Source: Duganella dendranthematis (lineage in GTDB: Bacteria; Pseudomonadota; Gammaproteobacteria; Burkholderiales; Burkholderiaceae_D). Taken from it: 64,000 nucleotides of DNA. Below, piece by piece: positions 9,970-18,513 of this stretch. Numbering within the stretch: position 1 is the stretch's first letter; each line of letters opens with the position of its first letter. Below the pieces are notes generated by a model. That model had not been told where the DNA came from. It did no database searches and saw only the letters and a program-made list of their open reading frames with translations. The DNA lies in the NCBI RefSeq assembly GCF_012849375.1, contig NZ_CP051684.1, forward strand, positions 4,464,001 to 4,528,000. The letters are read 5' to 3'. Made by a program: the position numbers and the translations under genes.

Positions 9970-10644
9970 TCAGGCCGCGTCTGGTGCGGATTTGAGCTTG
10001 CGCGCAGGGATGCCGCCCCAGATTTCGCCGGCGCCGATGCGGGTATTTTTGGTAACCACGGCGCCGGTTGAGACGATGGCGTTATCGCCGATCTGCACCC
10101 CGGCCATCACCACCGCCTTGGCGCCGATGGTGACGGTGTCGCCGATCTGGACCGGCAGCAGTTCCAGCCGCGCGCCTTCCACCACGTGGGCGAAGATGAC
10201 GGCTTCGTGGCCGATGATGGTGTTGCTGCCGATGCATGTCAGCGGCGGATCGAGCAGGGCGCCGGCGCTGTAAGTGTTGGCGCCCAGCCGCGCGCCCAGC
10301 GCCAGGTAGATCAGGCGCTGGATCGGCACCGGGATGAAGTGGGTGCAGATCAGCGAGTTAAACAGCAGCAGGTAGAACAGGCTGTTGACGTTGGCCACCA
10401 GTTCGTCGCGCGAGTGCTCAACCACTTCGCCTTCCGGCAGCGGCAGCACCAGCAGGAACAGGCGGTAGACCAGAAAGGCGTACAGGTAAATCAGCAGCAC
10501 CGCCGCCAGCACCAGCGTCACCCCGCGAAAGTCGCCCAGCGGCAGACGATCAACCACCAGCGCGGTGGTGCCGATGGCCAGCGCCAGGATCACCAGCAGC
10601 AGCCACAGGAACACCGCCACCTGGCAGAATTTGATGGCGCGCAT
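9970..10644 (-). CDS. Membrane-anchored hexapeptide-repeat (LbH) acyltransferase
   Basis: The 224-aa protein has two N-terminal transmembrane segments (about 9-31 and 41-68). A left-handed beta-helix of hexapeptide repeats (about 120-215) includes IGSNTIIGHEAVIFAHV and VQIGDTVTIGAKAVVMAG, with the tail WGGIPARK typical of the Vat/maltose O-acetyltransferase group. It probably transfers an acetyl or other acyl group from CoA at the cytoplasmic face. The ATG overlaps the stop of the nitroreductase gene (TGATG), making it the last gene of a three-gene coupled operon. The acceptor is unknown. Confidence 0.85.
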   Translation of the reverse strand: MRAIKFCQVAVFLWLLLVILALAIGTTALVVDRLPLGDFRGVTLVLAAVLLIYLYAFLVYRLFLLVLPLPEGEVVEHSRDELVANVNSLFYLLLFNSLICTHFIPVPIQRLIYLALGARLGANTYSAGALLDPPLTCIGSNTIIGHEAVIFAHVVEGARLELLPVQIGDTVTIGAKAVVMAGVQIGDNAIVSTGAVVTKNTRIGAGEIWGGIPARKLKSAPDAA

Positions 10645-11744
10645 CAGCCGCCTCCATGCACCGGCACCAGCAGTTCGCGCAGGGGCCGCCGCAATGAGCG
10701 CGCCGTGGCCGGCTGGCCGGCGCCGATGCGCGCCATGAACACGGCCGCTTCCCAGTCCTGCTGGCCGAGCAGCGCCGCGCCCGCGCGCGACAGCTCGACG
10801 GCTTTTTCCTGCATGCCGGCGGTGCCGGAAAACACGCGGTTCTCGCGCACGTAGCGGGAGAAAATCAGCGGCGTCATTTCCGGCTGCATCTGCAAGCCGA
10901 GCGCGGTGGCGGTCAGCCAGAAGCGTTGCATGGCGCGGCCGGCGGCGATATAGTCGTCCATGCGCTGCGGCCGCTGCACCGCCACCAGCACCAGGTGCGC
11001 GGCGCAGGCCAGCGACGGGATCAGGTCCATCTGCAGGCGCGGCGCCAGCGTGCCAGCCAGCCAGGTGTTGAAGAAGCGCACGCGCTGCCAGTCCTGCATC
11101 ACCCAGCGCATCAGCTTGGTGGTCATCGGGTCGGCGCCCAGCGCCTGGTCGGGAATGCGGTCTTCGCTGTACTGGGCGTTCCACTCGATGATGGACTGAT
11201 GCACGCGGTGCGCTTCCGGCATGGTCAGGCGCAGCTTGGCGTTGCGGAACATCAGACGGGCGGCCGCCACGCGCTGGCTGCCTTCCAGCCAGTGCACGCG
11301 ATAGCCGTCCGGCAGCGCGGCGGTCAGCGTGGTTTTTTCGGTGACGGTCAGCGGACGCCGGCTCAGCGGGCGGCGCTGCACGGCGCGCGGCAGGATGGCG
11401 TCGGCCAGCGGATCGGCCGGCAGACCGGGCGAGGGCACGAATTCGACGCTGATGGTGGGCCGCGCTTCGGGCGTGTCCATGTTGCGCGCGGCGCGCATCT
11501 CCAGCCCGAAGGTGCTGGCGGCGATGGCCATGGTTTCCAGCAGCGCGCCGATCGACATCTGGCTGGGATGGCCGTCGAGGTCGTAGACGCAATGGTCGCG
11601 CGTGTCGTGGCCATGGATCACCAGCCGGCGATGGTCCAGCACTTCAAAGCGCCACGGCTGGGTGTTGTCGCCGCTGGGCGCCCAGCGCGCCAGGTCGAGG
11701 ATCTGTTCGAGTGTGGCGTCCAGTTGCTGTTCCATCCTGTTCAT
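10644..11744 (-). CDS. Nitroreductase-family flavoprotein
   Basis: The 366-aa protein carries the nitroreductase FMN-binding signature WAPSGDNTQPWRFE at about 21-34 and a second flavin-site region rich in LIPSLACAAHLVLVAV near 250. It is longer than classical NfsB-type enzymes (about 220 aa) and closer in size to Acg-type or MoeY-annotated proteins. The start ATG 11744 follows AGGAGGGGAACC and overlaps the stop of the ThiF-like gene by 4 nt (ATGA). E1-like/nitroreductase gene pairs recur in RiPP and molybdopterin-annotated loci. The substrate here is not evident, and the reaction could be oxidation of a peptide or small molecule. Confidence 0.85.
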   Translation of the reverse strand: MNRMEQQLDATLEQILDLARWAPSGDNTQPWRFEVLDHRRLVIHGHDTRDHCVYDLDGHPSQMSIGALLETMAIAASTFGLEMRAARNMDTPEARPTISVEFVPSPGLPADPLADAILPRAVQRRPLSRRPLTVTEKTTLTAALPDGYRVHWLEGSQRVAAARLMFRNAKLRLTMPEAHRVHQSIIEWNAQYSEDRIPDQALGADPMTTKLMRWVMQDWQRVRFFNTWLAGTLAPRLQMDLIPSLACAAHLVLVAVQRPQRMDDYIAAGRAMQRFWLTATALGLQMQPEMTPLIFSRYVRENRVFSGTAGMQEKAVELSRAGAALLGQQDWEAAVFMARIGAGQPATARSLRRPLRELLVPVHGGG

Positions 11745-12610
11745 GGTTCCCCTCCTGGCCGACGCCGTCGGGCCAGCATCATCATCAGCCGTTGTAGCGG
11801 ATGGCGGTTGCCGCCGGGACGCCAGGTGCGCACCAGCTTGTTGCGGAAGGCGTCGAACTGGTAGCCCCACGGGGCCGGCCGTACGTCGCCGCGGTTGAGT
11901 AAAATCTTCAGCGCTTCGGTGGCAGCGGCGCCGGCGCACAATTCGCAGCCCATGATGGTGGACGGGCCGCGCTGCTCCTTCAGGTTGATGGCCGACGGAT
12001 CGACCAGGTAGCCCCCGTGCAATCCGGCCGGCGCCAGCCCGACCAGGAAGCGCAGGGCTTTTTCCATGTCCGGCTTGTCGCCCCAGCCGAAGTAATCCTC
12101 GAACGTCATGTGGCCGGGCAGGAAGCTCAGCACGGCCGTACCCATGCCCAGCGGCGCCGCCGTCACGGACGGAATGCCGAGCCGGGCGCAGGCGGCAAAG
12201 GTGGCCTGGCGCGCGTCGAAGGCAAAGAAATCCAGGCCGTCCACATACAAGTCTACTCCTTCAAAGAAGCTGGCGAGGTTGTCCTGGCGGATGCCGTCGG
12301 GGAAACGCACCAGTTTCACTTCCGGATTGATATCCTGCGCCATCTCGGCCAGCACCTCGACCTTGGGCCGGCCCAGTGTGCCCATGGTGGCGCCGACCTG
12401 GCGGTTGAAGTTGGCGATGTCGAAGGTATCGAAATCGGCAATATGGAACGCGCCGATGCCCAGCCGCGCCAGCGTCAGCAAATGCACGCCGCCGACGCCG
12501 CCCATGCCGGCGATGGCGATGCGCTTGTTACGCAGCGTGGCCTGCTCGTCATTGGTGACCCAGCCGATGTTGCGCGCGAACGCCTGTTGGTAAATAAATT
12601 GATGTGCCAT
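11741..12610 (-). CDS. ThiF/MoeB/HesA-family E1-like adenylyltransferase
   Basis: The 289-aa protein starts at ATG 12610 with GGGAG upstream. The ATP-binding glycine loop GMGGVGG is at 35-41, the following acidic strand at D59-D61, and the conserved N-R pair at 69-70, all typical of E1-like adenylating enzymes. A single CxxC (CELC, 222-225) is kept where MoeB and ThiF have one half of a four-Cys zinc site. No obvious catalytic cysteine loop is present, so it may adenylate a C-terminus without a thioester step. It is the first gene of a coupled three-gene operon with the nitroreductase and LbH acyltransferase. Confidence 0.88.
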   Translation of the reverse strand: MAHQFIYQQAFARNIGWVTNDEQATLRNKRIAIAGMGGVGGVHLLTLARLGIGAFHIADFDTFDIANFNRQVGATMGTLGRPKVEVLAEMAQDINPEVKLVRFPDGIRQDNLASFFEGVDLYVDGLDFFAFDARQATFAACARLGIPSVTAAPLGMGTAVLSFLPGHMTFEDYFGWGDKPDMEKALRFLVGLAPAGLHGGYLVDPSAINLKEQRGPSTIMGCELCAGAAATEALKILLNRGDVRPAPWGYQFDAFRNKLVRTWRPGGNRHPLQRLMMMLARRRRPGGEP

Positions 12611-12699
12611 GCGTCTCCCATTTTCCAGTTGGACACATGGGGACGGTCGAAAGTTCCGCCGTGGATGAAAAAAGCCGGCTCCTGGGAGCCGGCCTGTGA

Positions 12700-12903
12700 T
12701 CAGCAACAGCCGCCGCGCTTGCCCGCGCCGCCGTAGCGGGCCTCCTGCCGTTCGCGGAAGAATTCCTCGTACGTCATATAAGGCTCGCCCGGATGGGTGG
12801 TTTCCCGGTGCGTGACGTAGACGTCGTAATCAGGCAAGCCCATCATCAGGCGCATGCTTTGCCCGAGGTAGCGGCCGGCCTTGGCGATGTCGCCCAGCAT
12901 CAT
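12700..12903 (-). CDS. ybdD: YbdD/YjiX family (DUF466) small protein
   Basis: The 67-aa protein matches the YbdD/YjiX family: GKYLGQ-like start ([13 protein letters not shown]), a central PDYDVYV, the hallmark [17 protein letters not shown] and a terminal Cys-Cys. Family members are nearly always encoded directly downstream of cstA and co-transcribed with it. Here the ATG overlaps the cstA stop (ATGA). They are thought to assist the CstA-type transporter, but the molecular role is unknown. The gene ends 90 bp before the ThiF-like gene begins. Confidence 0.92.
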   Translation of the reverse strand: MMLGDIAKAGRYLGQSMRLMMGLPDYDVYVTHRETTHPGEPYMTYEEFFRERQEARYGGAGKRGGCC

Positions 12904-14972
12904 GGCACCTGCGGCGTCAGCACCAGCGGGCTTTCGTTGGCGGTCGGCTTGCTGTTGGCGCGTGCCGCCAGCACGGTGCGGGCGCCGAAGATCAGCACGC
13001 TCAACACGACGATCACGAAGAAGCCGGCCAGCGAGGCATCCAGGTAATCGTTGAAGATCACCTGCTGCATCTGGGCGATCGACTTGGCCGGGGCCAGGAT
13101 CTTGCCTTCATCCAGCGCCGCCTGGTACTTGGACGCGTGGGCCAGGAAGCCGACTTTCGGGTTGGCGGCGAAAATCTTCTGCCAGCCGGCCGTCAGCGTG
13201 CACAGCAGCAGCCAGATGGTCGGCACGATGGTGACCCAGGCGTACTGGCCGCGCTTCATCTTGTACAGCACGCAAGTGCCGAGGATCAGCGCGATCGCCG
13301 CCAGCATCTGGTTGGCGATGCCGAACAGCGGCCACAGCGTGTTGATGCCGCCCAGCGGATCGACCACGCCCTGGTACAGGAAGTAGCCCCAGGCCGCCAC
13401 GCACAGGCCGGTGGCGACCAGGTTGGCGAAGGTGTTTTCGGTTTTCTTCATGGCCGGCACAAAGGCGCCCAGCAGATCCTGCAGCATGAAGCGGCCGGCG
13501 CGGGTGCCGGCATCGACGGCGGTCAGAATGAACAGCGCCTCGAACAGGATGGCGAAGTGGTACCAGAAGGCCATCATTTCGCGGCCGCCCAGCACGCCGG
13601 ACAGGATGTGGGCCATGCCCACCGCCAAGGTCGGCGCGCCGCCAGCGCGCGAAATAATGCTGTGCTCGCCAACGTCCTTGGCGGTCTGGATCAGCATTTC
13701 CGGCGTGATGTAAAAGCCCATCTGCGACACCGCCTGCGCGGCCGACTCGGCGGTGGTGCCGAGCAGCGCGGCCGGCGAGTTCATGGCGAAGTAGACGCCC
13801 GGATCAATGGTAGAGGCCGCTACCAGCGCCATGATGGCGACGAACGATTCCATCAGCATCGCGCCATAGCCGATGAAGCGGGCGTGGCTTTCGTTCTCGA
13901 TCATCTTGGGCGTGGTGCCGGACGAAATCAGCGCGTGGAAGCCGGACACGGCGCCGCAGGCGATGGTGATGAACAGGAAGGGGAACAGCGAACCCGACCA
14001 CACCGGGCCGGTGCCGTCGATGAACTTGGTGAAGGCCGGCATCTGCAGGTGCGGCGCAACAATCAGGATGCCCAGCGCCAGGCCGACGATGGTGCCGATT
14101 TTCAGGAAGGTCGACAGGTAATCGCGCGGCGCCAGCAGCAGCCACACTGGCAGCACCGAAGCGACGAAACCGTAGCCGATCAGCATCCAGGTGAGCTCGG
14201 TGCCGGTGAAGGTGAACATCGGCGCCAGCGCCGCGTTTTCCTGCACATACTGACCGCCGAAGATGGCGCCCATCAGCAGGATGAAACCGATGATCGACAC
14301 TTCGCCGATGCGGCCGACGCGGATGAACCGCGAGTACACGCCCATGAACAGCGCGATCGGGATCGTCGCCATCACGGTGAAGCTGCCCCAAGGCGAGCCG
14401 GTCAGTGCTTTCACCACGATCAGCGCCAGCACCGCCAGGATGATGACCATGATCATGAAGGTGCCCAGCAAGGCGATATTGCCGGGAATCGGCCCCAGCT
14501 CGGCCTTGATCAGGTCGCCCAGCGAACGGCCGTCGCGGCGCATCGAAATGAACAGCACGATGAAGTCCTGAACCGCGCCCGCAAACACTACGCCGGCCAG
14601 GATCCACAGCATGCCGGGCAGGTAGCCCATCTGCGCGGCCAGCACCGGGCCGACCAGCGGGCCGGCGCCGGCGATGGCGGCGAAGTGGTGGCCAAACAGC
14701 ACGTATTTATTGGTGGGGACGTAGTCGAGGCCATCGTTGAGCTTGCCGGCCGGCGTCTGGCGGCGGGCGTTCAGGCCCAGTACCTTGTCGGCGATGTACA
14801 GGCTGTAGAAACGGTAGGCGATCAAATAGACGCAGACGGCGGCGATGACGATCCAGATCGCGCTGATCGACTCGCCGCGGTGCAGGGCGACGACGCCCAG
14901 CGCCGAAGCGCCGGCGAGGGCCATAGCGGCCCACCCCAGCTTGCTTGCCAGGGTAGTTGGTGCGGTACTCAT
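12900..14972 (-). CDS. cstA: CstA family pyruvate/peptide transporter
   Basis: The 690-aa polytopic inner-membrane protein (about 16-18 hydrophobic segments) has clear CstA features: [33 protein letters not shown] N-terminal motif (about 82-110), [12 protein letters not shown] and [10 protein letters not shown]. coli homologues take up pyruvate or peptides during carbon starvation. The start ATG 14972 has TTGGAGGAAGC upstream. ybdD follows with a 4-nt overlap. A cache-domain histidine kinase and NarL-type regulator are divergently encoded 170 bp upstream, suggesting local control like that of BtsSR over BtsT. Confidence 0.94.
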   Translation of the reverse strand: MSTAPTTLASKLGWAAMALAGASALGVVALHRGESISAIWIVIAAVCVYLIAYRFYSLYIADKVLGLNARRQTPAGKLNDGLDYVPTNKYVLFGHHFAAIAGAGPLVGPVLAAQMGYLPGMLWILAGVVFAGAVQDFIVLFISMRRDGRSLGDLIKAELGPIPGNIALLGTFMIMVIILAVLALIVVKALTGSPWGSFTVMATIPIALFMGVYSRFIRVGRIGEVSIIGFILLMGAIFGGQYVQENAALAPMFTFTGTELTWMLIGYGFVASVLPVWLLLAPRDYLSTFLKIGTIVGLALGILIVAPHLQMPAFTKFIDGTGPVWSGSLFPFLFITIACGAVSGFHALISSGTTPKMIENESHARFIGYGAMLMESFVAIMALVAASTIDPGVYFAMNSPAALLGTTAESAAQAVSQMGFYITPEMLIQTAKDVGEHSIISRAGGAPTLAVGMAHILSGVLGGREMMAFWYHFAILFEALFILTAVDAGTRAGRFMLQDLLGAFVPAMKKTENTFANLVATGLCVAAWGYFLYQGVVDPLGGINTLWPLFGIANQMLAAIALILGTCVLYKMKRGQYAWVTIVPTIWLLLCTLTAGWQKIFAANPKVGFLAHASKYQAALDEGKILAPAKSIAQMQQVIFNDYLDASLAGFFVIVVLSVLIFGARTVLAARANSKPTANESPLVLTPQVP

Positions 14973-15076
14973 GCTTCCTCCAAGGTTTGCTTTGCCGCTT
15001 TTTGCGGCTTATGACTAGTATTCATCAAGCTGATATCAGTAACAAGCGCACCAATACGCACGGCGGCTGCGTACAA

Positions 15077-15084
15077 CTACGTAG
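15077..15084. promoter_or_regulatory. Short palindrome in the cstA / kinase divergent intergenic region
   Basis: CTACGTAG is a perfect 8-bp palindrome flanked by a partial direct repeat (GTACAACTACGTA). It sits about midway in the 170-bp region between divergent cstA and the sensor kinase gene and could be part of an operator for the adjacent NarL-family regulator. The support is only position and symmetry. Confidence 0.25.
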
Positions 15085-15142
15085 GCTGATGGGCGGGCGG
15101 GGGCGTAGAATCCCGGCTACAAGAATAAGGAGGGACGGCTCG

Positions 15143-16504
15143 ATGAAGTTGCGGCAGAAGGTGATTTTTTTGGCAATCACACCGCTGATTCTGGCGCTGT
15201 GCGCGATCGCGCTGGCGGTGCGGCATCAGTCGGTGCTGCTGGCCGAGCAGCAGCGCGCCACCATCCAGCAGGCTTACCTGAGCAGCAAGGAAGCCGAACT
15301 GAAGCATTACGTGGCGCTGGCTTCGCACTCGATTTCGCATCTGTACGAATCCGGCCGCGACGACGAAGCCACGCGCCAAGAGGCGATGCGCATCCTGTCC
15401 TCGCTCAGCTACGGCGACGACGGCTATTTCTTCCTCTACGATATGCAGGGCAACACGCTGATGCATCCACGCCAGCCGGAGCTGGTCGGCCAGAATCTGT
15501 ACGGTCTGCGCGACGAGTACGGCCAGCTGACCATCCAGAATCTGCTGCAGCGGGCCCGCGCCGGTGGCGGGCTGGAGCGGTATATGTGGGTCAAGCCGTC
15601 TACCCATAAGCCGGTGGCCAAGCTCGGCTACGTGATCGCCATGCCGAAGTGGGGCTGGATGATGGGCACCGGGATTTATCTGGACGACGTCGACCAGGCG
15701 CTGGCCAAGATCGACGTCCAGCAGTCCGGCAACATCCACAACACCATGCTGTGGATTGCCGGCATCGCGATTGCCGCCGCGGTGGCGGTGGCCAGCTCCG
15801 GCCTGGCGCTGAATATCAGCGAACTGCGGGTGGCCGACGCCAAGCTCAAGGTGCTGGCGCAGCGGGTGGTGGAGTCGCAGGAAGAGGAGCGGGCGCGGCT
15901 GTCGCGCGATTTGCATGACGGCATCAGCCAGTGGCTGGTGTCGATCAAGCTGCAGATCGAGGCCGGGATCATCCGGCTGACCAGCGGCCAGCAGCCGGCG
16001 GCGCAGGCGGTGTTCGAGCACGCCGCCGACCAGCTCAGCAATGTGATGGCGGAGGTGCGCCGCATCTCGCACAATCTGCGTCCGGCCATCCTGGACGACA
16101 TCGGCCTGGCCGCCGCGCTGCATCACCTGGGCCAGGAGTACACCCTGAGCAGCGGTACTCCGGTACACTTTGAAGCGTCCGGCTGCACCGACGCCTTGCC
16201 GGACGTCGCCAACACCGTGCTGTTCCGGCTGGCGCAGGAAGCGCTGACCAATATCGAGCGCCACGCCGGCGCCAGCCGCATCGACATCACGCTGGCCGGC
16301 GAGGCGCATGGCGTGTCGTTGCGCATTCGCGATGACGGCCACGGTTTCGACGCCGAAGGCATTGCCCTGCATCCGCAGCGCGGCATCGGCTTGCGTAATA
16401 TGATGGAGCGGATGGACGCCATCGGCGGCCGGTTCGCAATCCAGTCCTCGACCGACGGCACGGTGGTTTCCGCCTATGCCGCTAACAACAGTCCTATGCT
16501 ATGA
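15143..16504 (+). CDS. Cache-domain sensor histidine kinase (HisKA_3, NarX/UhpB-like)
   Basis: The 453-aa protein starts at ATG 15143 behind AAGGAGGGA. TM1 (about 7-27) and TM2 (about 201-222) flank an extracytoplasmic single-cache domain (sCache_2 type; YGDDGYFFLYDMQGNTLMHP near 90-109). The cytoplasmic part is HisKA_3 with H258 in RDLHDGISQWL, then a HATPase (NIERHAGAS, DDGHGF, GIGLRNMMERM). Such cache domains bind small carboxylates. The position opposite cstA suggests pyruvate or a related acid as ligand (inference). Its TGA overlaps the ATG of the response regulator. Confidence 0.92.
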   Translation: MKLRQKVIFLAITPLILALCAIALAVRHQSVLLAEQQRATIQQAYLSSKEAELKHYVALASHSISHLYESGRDDEATRQEAMRILSSLSYGDDGYFFLYDMQGNTLMHPRQPELVGQNLYGLRDEYGQLTIQNLLQRARAGGGLERYMWVKPSTHKPVAKLGYVIAMPKWGWMMGTGIYLDDVDQALAKIDVQQSGNIHNTMLWIAGIAIAAAVAVASSGLALNISELRVADAKLKVLAQRVVESQEEERARLSRDLHDGISQWLVSIKLQIEAGIIRLTSGQQPAAQAVFEHAADQLSNVMAEVRRISHNLRPAILDDIGLAAALHHLGQEYTLSSGTPVHFEASGCTDALPDVANTVLFRLAQEALTNIERHAGASRIDITLAGEAHGVSLRIRDDGHGFDAEGIALHPQRGIGLRNMMERMDAIGGRFAIQSSTDGTVVSAYAANNSPML

Positions 16505-17118
16505 CGAATACGATCAAAATCCTGCTGGTAGACGACCATCCCCTGGTGCGCGACGGGCTGCGCGCGCGGCTGGAAGCGATGCCGCAGTTTGAAGTGGTGG
16601 CCGAGGCCGGCGGCGCGGCGGAGGCGCTGGAACAGGCAGCGCGCCATCCGGCTGACCTGGTGCTGATGGACATCAACATGCGCGGCGTCAACGGCATCGA
16701 GGCCACTGCGCTATTCAAGCAGGCGTTTCCGCAGATCGCGGTGCTGATTCTGTCGATGCACGACAAGCTGGAATACGTGTCGCAGGCGATCCAGGCCGGC
16801 GCGCGCGGTTACGTGCTCAAGGATGCGCCCGGCAAGGACATCGTGGTGGCGATCGAAACCGTGATGTCGGGCGGCATTTATTACAGCACCGCGCTGGCCC
16901 GCCAGCTGGCCCAGCCGCAAAACCAGGACAACCAGCTGACCTCGCGCGAACACGAGGTGCTGCGCCACATCGCCCATGGCGAGTCGAACAAGCAGATCGC
17001 CCGCGCGCTCGACCTCAGCGTGCGCACCGTGGAGACCCACCGCCTCAACATCAAGCGCAAGCTGGGCATTGAAGGGCAGGCCGAGCTGATCCGTTTCGCT
17101 GTGCAAAACGCCCAGTAA
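16501..17118 (+). CDS. NarL/FixJ-family response regulator
   Basis: The 205-aa protein has a receiver domain (D11-D12, phospho-acceptor D57 in LVLMDINMRGVNG, K near 107 in YVLKDAP). A C-terminal LuxR-type HTH (about 139-200) contains LTSREHEVLRHIAHGESNKQ and VRTVETHRLNIKRKL. It is coupled by an ATGA overlap to the upstream cache-domain kinase and is its likely partner. The divergent cstA operon is the first candidate target. Confidence 0.93.
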   Translation: MTNTIKILLVDDHPLVRDGLRARLEAMPQFEVVAEAGGAAEALEQAARHPADLVLMDINMRGVNGIEATALFKQAFPQIAVLILSMHDKLEYVSQAIQAGARGYVLKDAPGKDIVVAIETVMSGGIYYSTALARQLAQPQNQDNQLTSREHEVLRHIAHGESNKQIARALDLSVRTVETHRLNIKRKLGIEGQAELIRFAVQNAQ

Positions 17119-17340
17119 GCACTGTGGCAAAAAAGCCTACAAGGTGACGTGAAAACTTAAGCAATGGTCAACAGAGCGTGTTTGTACGGCAATATCTGCT
17201 ATATTCCTGCACCGACTGCCGCACCGTCGATTGGTCTTATATTGGTAATATTGCTTATCACATTACTATCTTCATGGTATCTGATTGCTTAAAGTCAATT
17301 GTTGATCTAAGATGGGGCGGATAACCCTGATGAGATATTG

Positions 17341-18510
17341 ATGTCTGCGCCTGAAATCAGCCCGTTTCCACTGGTGGAATTACATGCGGTATCCAACGCT
17401 CATAATGAGTGGGTGGCACTGCTGTTCGAGGTATCGCCCGAAGCCGGCGACGCCTTCCAGGCTACGTTGACGCTGCTGAAAACGCCCGACGTGTTTGCCG
17501 CCCTGGCGCCGCTGGAGTGCATCCTGCCGGTGCCGCAGCCGCACCTGCTTGAACAATCCCAGCTGGAGAACCTGCCAGCCAACCGCATCATCCTGCGCGT
17601 GCCGGCCGGCGCCTGCGCCGACGTCGCCGTGCAGCGCAAACTGGCCGGCTATGCCGACGCCGGTTACCGCATCATGGTCGACGGCGTGGCCGAAGGCTCG
17701 GCCGCCACTATGTGCAGCGCCCGTTCGCTGATGGTGGACGCGTCGCTGACGCTGCCGCCGATGCTGGCGCTAATCGCCCAGCCGGGTCCGCATCTGGCGA
17801 CCGCCATGCACAGCGAAGAACGCATCGCCGACTGCGCCAAGGCCGGCTTCAGCTGGTTCGCCGGCGACTTCGCCCAGTACCCTTCACAAGACAACAACGC
17901 CGGCGACGGCACCTCGCGCAAGCGCCTGCTGGCGCTGCTGGGCCTGCTGGCGCGCGACGCCGATTCGCGCGAGCTGGAAGTGCTGCTGAAGCAAGACCCG
18001 GCGCTGGCCTACCATTTGCTCAAACTGGTGAACTCGGCTGCGTTCGCGCTGAGCTCGCCGATCCACAGCTTCGGCCAGGCCATCAACGTGCTGGGCCGTC
18101 GTCAGCTGCAGCGCTGGCTGCAATTGCTGCTGTACGCGCGCCAGCAGGACGACGGCTTGGCCAACCCGCTGCTGCCGCTGGCGGCGGTGCGGGCCGCGAT
18201 GATGGAAGGGCTGGCCAAGGAACTGGGCTGGGACCGCGACCAGCAGGACATGGCCTTCGTGGCTGGCGTGTTCTCGCTGCTGGACGTGCTGCTGGCGATG
18301 CCGATGACCGAAATCGTCGCCGCTCTCAGCCTCGACCTCGACGTGGTGATGGCGCTGCTGGACCGCGCCGGCCCGCTGGGCGACCTGCTCAAGCTGGTGG
18401 AACAGCACGATGGCGCCAGCCTGGAACAGGCCGGCATTACCCACGAAGCTTATTGGGAAGCGCAGTTGCAGGCTTACCACTGGGCGATTCAGGTGAGCAG
18501 GAACATCTAA
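17341..18510 (+). CDS. EAL-HDOD (YuxH-like) signalling protein with degenerate EAL domain
   Basis: The 389-aa protein has an N-terminal half (about 1-185) shaped like an EAL domain, with the end segment AGFSWFAGDFAQYP. The EAL signature and metal-binding residues are missing, so it should not hydrolyse c-di-GMP. An HDOD domain (about 195-385; AYHLLKLVNSAAFALSSPI and FGQAINVLGRRQLQRWLQLL) follows, also lacking HD-type catalysis. Such proteins act as scaffolds or regulators. The ATG at 17341 has no good Shine-Dalgarno, and a TTG codon precedes it directly. A GGDEF-EAL gene starts 3 nt after the stop, so the pair forms an operon. Confidence 0.85.
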   Translation: MSAPEISPFPLVELHAVSNAHNEWVALLFEVSPEAGDAFQATLTLLKTPDVFAALAPLECILPVPQPHLLEQSQLENLPANRIILRVPAGACADVAVQRKLAGYADAGYRIMVDGVAEGSAATMCSARSLMVDASLTLPPMLALIAQPGPHLATAMHSEERIADCAKAGFSWFAGDFAQYPSQDNNAGDGTSRKRLLALLGLLARDADSRELEVLLKQDPALAYHLLKLVNSAAFALSSPIHSFGQAINVLGRRQLQRWLQLLLYARQQDDGLANPLLPLAAVRAAMMEGLAKELGWDRDQQDMAFVAGVFSLLDVLLAMPMTEIVAALSLDLDVVMALLDRAGPLGDLLKLVEQHDGASLEQAGITHEAYWEAQLQAYHWAIQVSRNI

Positions 18511-18513
18511 CCC

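Noticed and set aside
13137..15014. 625-aa plus-strand open frame opposite cstA
   Set aside because: It is antisense to a clear CstA gene; its composition (Gln, His, Arg, Asp and Gly-rich) is the usual product of reading high-GC third-position codons backwards.
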